NCBI RefSeq assembly: GCF_049532965.1
Contig: NZ_CP186694.1
Coordinates: 3,968,001 to 4,032,000 of the forward strand
Reading direction: 5' to 3'
Length of the DNA stretch: 64,000 nucleotides
Origin: Roseateles sp049532965
GTDB taxonomy: Bacteria; Pseudomonadota; Gammaproteobacteria; Burkholderiales; Burkholderiaceae_C
The notes under the pieces are model-generated. The model did no database searches, was not told where the DNA came from, and worked only from the letters and a program-made list of their open reading frames with translations. Position numbers and translations under genes: made by a program. Below are positions 63,537-64,000 of the stretch, piece by piece. How positions within the stretch are numbered: the first letter of the stretch is position 1; each line of letters starts with the position of its first letter.

Positions 63537-63854
63537 ATGGCTCATCCCGACCCCCATCGTGCCGGCGCGGAACGCGATCAGCGCCGCCATGCCGGCCAGA
63601 CCAATGAACAGAGCGACCTCGGTCAACAGGACAAGTCGCAGAGCCGGCCCGGCACCCATGCCGCCCAGCGGCGCGAGGAAGCACAGCGCAGCAACGCCGG
63701 TCCCAAGGACGGCGACGCGGGTGGCGCTTCTCGAGACGCGTCGCAGCGCGGGTCCAGCCACATCGAGCGCGACGATCCCCACAACGCGCCGGAGAGCGGC
63801 GACAAGCCCGACTCCATGATCCCCGCCGGGCGAAGCTCCGCCCAGCGCCACTGA
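63537..63854 (+). CDS. Hydrophilic small protein, 105 aa
   Basis: AAGGAG (63525-63530) lies 6 nt before ATG 63537, deciding this start over an in-frame upstream ATG. The protein is rich in Arg, Gln, Asp, Ser and Gly (GQTNEQSDLGQQDKSQSRPG, DPHNAPESGDKPDSM), with no hydrophobic core, so it is likely disordered. It resembles stress-induced hydrophilins in composition only. It is followed 26 bp later by the DUF2231 gene, probably in one operon. Confidence 0.65.
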   Translation: MAHPDPHRAGAERDQRRHAGQTNEQSDLGQQDKSQSRPGTHAAQRREEAQRSNAGPKDGDAGGASRDASQRGSSHIERDDPHNAPESGDKPDSMIPAGRSSAQRH

Positions 63855-63880
63855 TCCCCCTTCGCCTCAGGAGTACCGTC

Positions 63881-64000
63881 ATGCAAGGCAAAGCGACGCT
63901 GTTGGGCCATCCCATCCACCAGATGCTGGTCGTCTTTCCGCTCGGCTTGCTGGGCGCTTCCGTGGCCTTCGACTGGCTGTCGATGGCGATGGAGAGCGCG
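63881..64000 (+). CDS. DUF2231 family membrane protein, 3' part beyond the window
   Basis: The first 40 codons are present from ATG 63881, with CAGGAG upstream. LLGHPIHQMLVVFPLGLLGA contains the HP-x-H pattern and first membrane helix of DUF2231 proteins, which may bind haem. The gene runs off the right end. Confidence 0.85.
   Translation, partial: MQGKATLLGHPIHQMLVVFPLGLLGASVAFDWLSMAMESA

Noticed and set aside
63336..63851. Minus-strand frame with apparent membrane helices
   Set aside because: It lacks a convincing ribosome site and overlaps the plus-strand 105-aa gene, which has AAGGAG at ideal spacing and continues into the DUF2231 gene.

Overview
The window is high-GC chromosomal DNA from a Gram-negative betaproteobacterium, most likely order Burkholderiales (a Roseateles/Mitsuaria/Rubrivivax-like lineage is my guess). 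Supporting features are the lpxL/metK divergent pair beside dapF-DUF484-xerC, an ahcY-tlyA-metF cluster preceded by an SAH riboswitch, a second betaproteobacterial-type infA, two OmpW porins, TonB and two-partner secretion systems, and many GGDEF proteins. Nearly all sequence is coding. I saw no rRNA, tRNA, CRISPR array or transposase gene.

Layout. 0-7 kb (minus strand) runs lpxL, dapF, DUF484, xerC, a predicted outer-membrane protein, an AAA ATPase with palindromic operator-like sites over its start region, and the 5' part of rlmI. 7-16.6 kb holds metK, two tandem REC-GGDEF diguanylate cyclases, a YcaQ/AlkX-type protein, an aldo/keto reductase with a divergent AraC regulator, a long leader followed by a 74-aa protein and IF-1, an oxidoreductase-like protein, a hypothetical protein and a HAD phosphatase. 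16.6-20 kb is the methyl-cycle block: SAH riboswitch, ahcY, tlyA, metF. Together with metK this covers SAM synthesis, SAH removal and methyl-folate supply. 20-28.9 kb carries OmpW, Xaa-Pro dipeptidase, two 5-formyl-THF cyclo-ligase paralogues, TfoX-N, DUF2917, a LysR regulator, a lytic transglycosylase, a GST and a PEP-CTERM-like small protein.

28.9-37.8 kb is the most unusual part. cca and a MidA-like methyltransferase converge and are separated by a 2.29-kb insert. The insert is bounded by an exact 27-bp direct repeat and carries one gene, encoding a GHKL ATPase fused to a probable PD-(D/E)XK nuclease. Removing the insert and one repeat restores a compact locus in which cca and the methyltransferase overlap at their 3' ends, and both proteins keep the same C-termini. 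This looks like a small mobile cargo, probably for defence. The minus-strand operon continues with PAS-GGDEF-EAL, family-4 uracil-DNA glycosylase, rimI and tsaB.

38-45 kb holds OmpW, a lipase-like lipoprotein with a TetR-type operator upstream, an SGNH-like lipoprotein with a GDE instead of GDS motif, Sua5/TsaC, purK, purE and a CnoX-like thioredoxin-TPR co-chaperone. 45-50 kb is a TonB receptor, PhoD phosphatase and solute-binding protein set without its ABC permease/ATPase genes. 50-57 kb is a two-partner secretion pair (TpsB and a 1668-aa TpsA adhesin with 67-aa repeats). 57-64 kb holds a GH15 enzyme, an S9 peptidase, a Gln-rich small protein, manganese catalase and small membrane or hydrophilic proteins that look like a stress cluster. 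The last gene (DUF2231) runs off the end.
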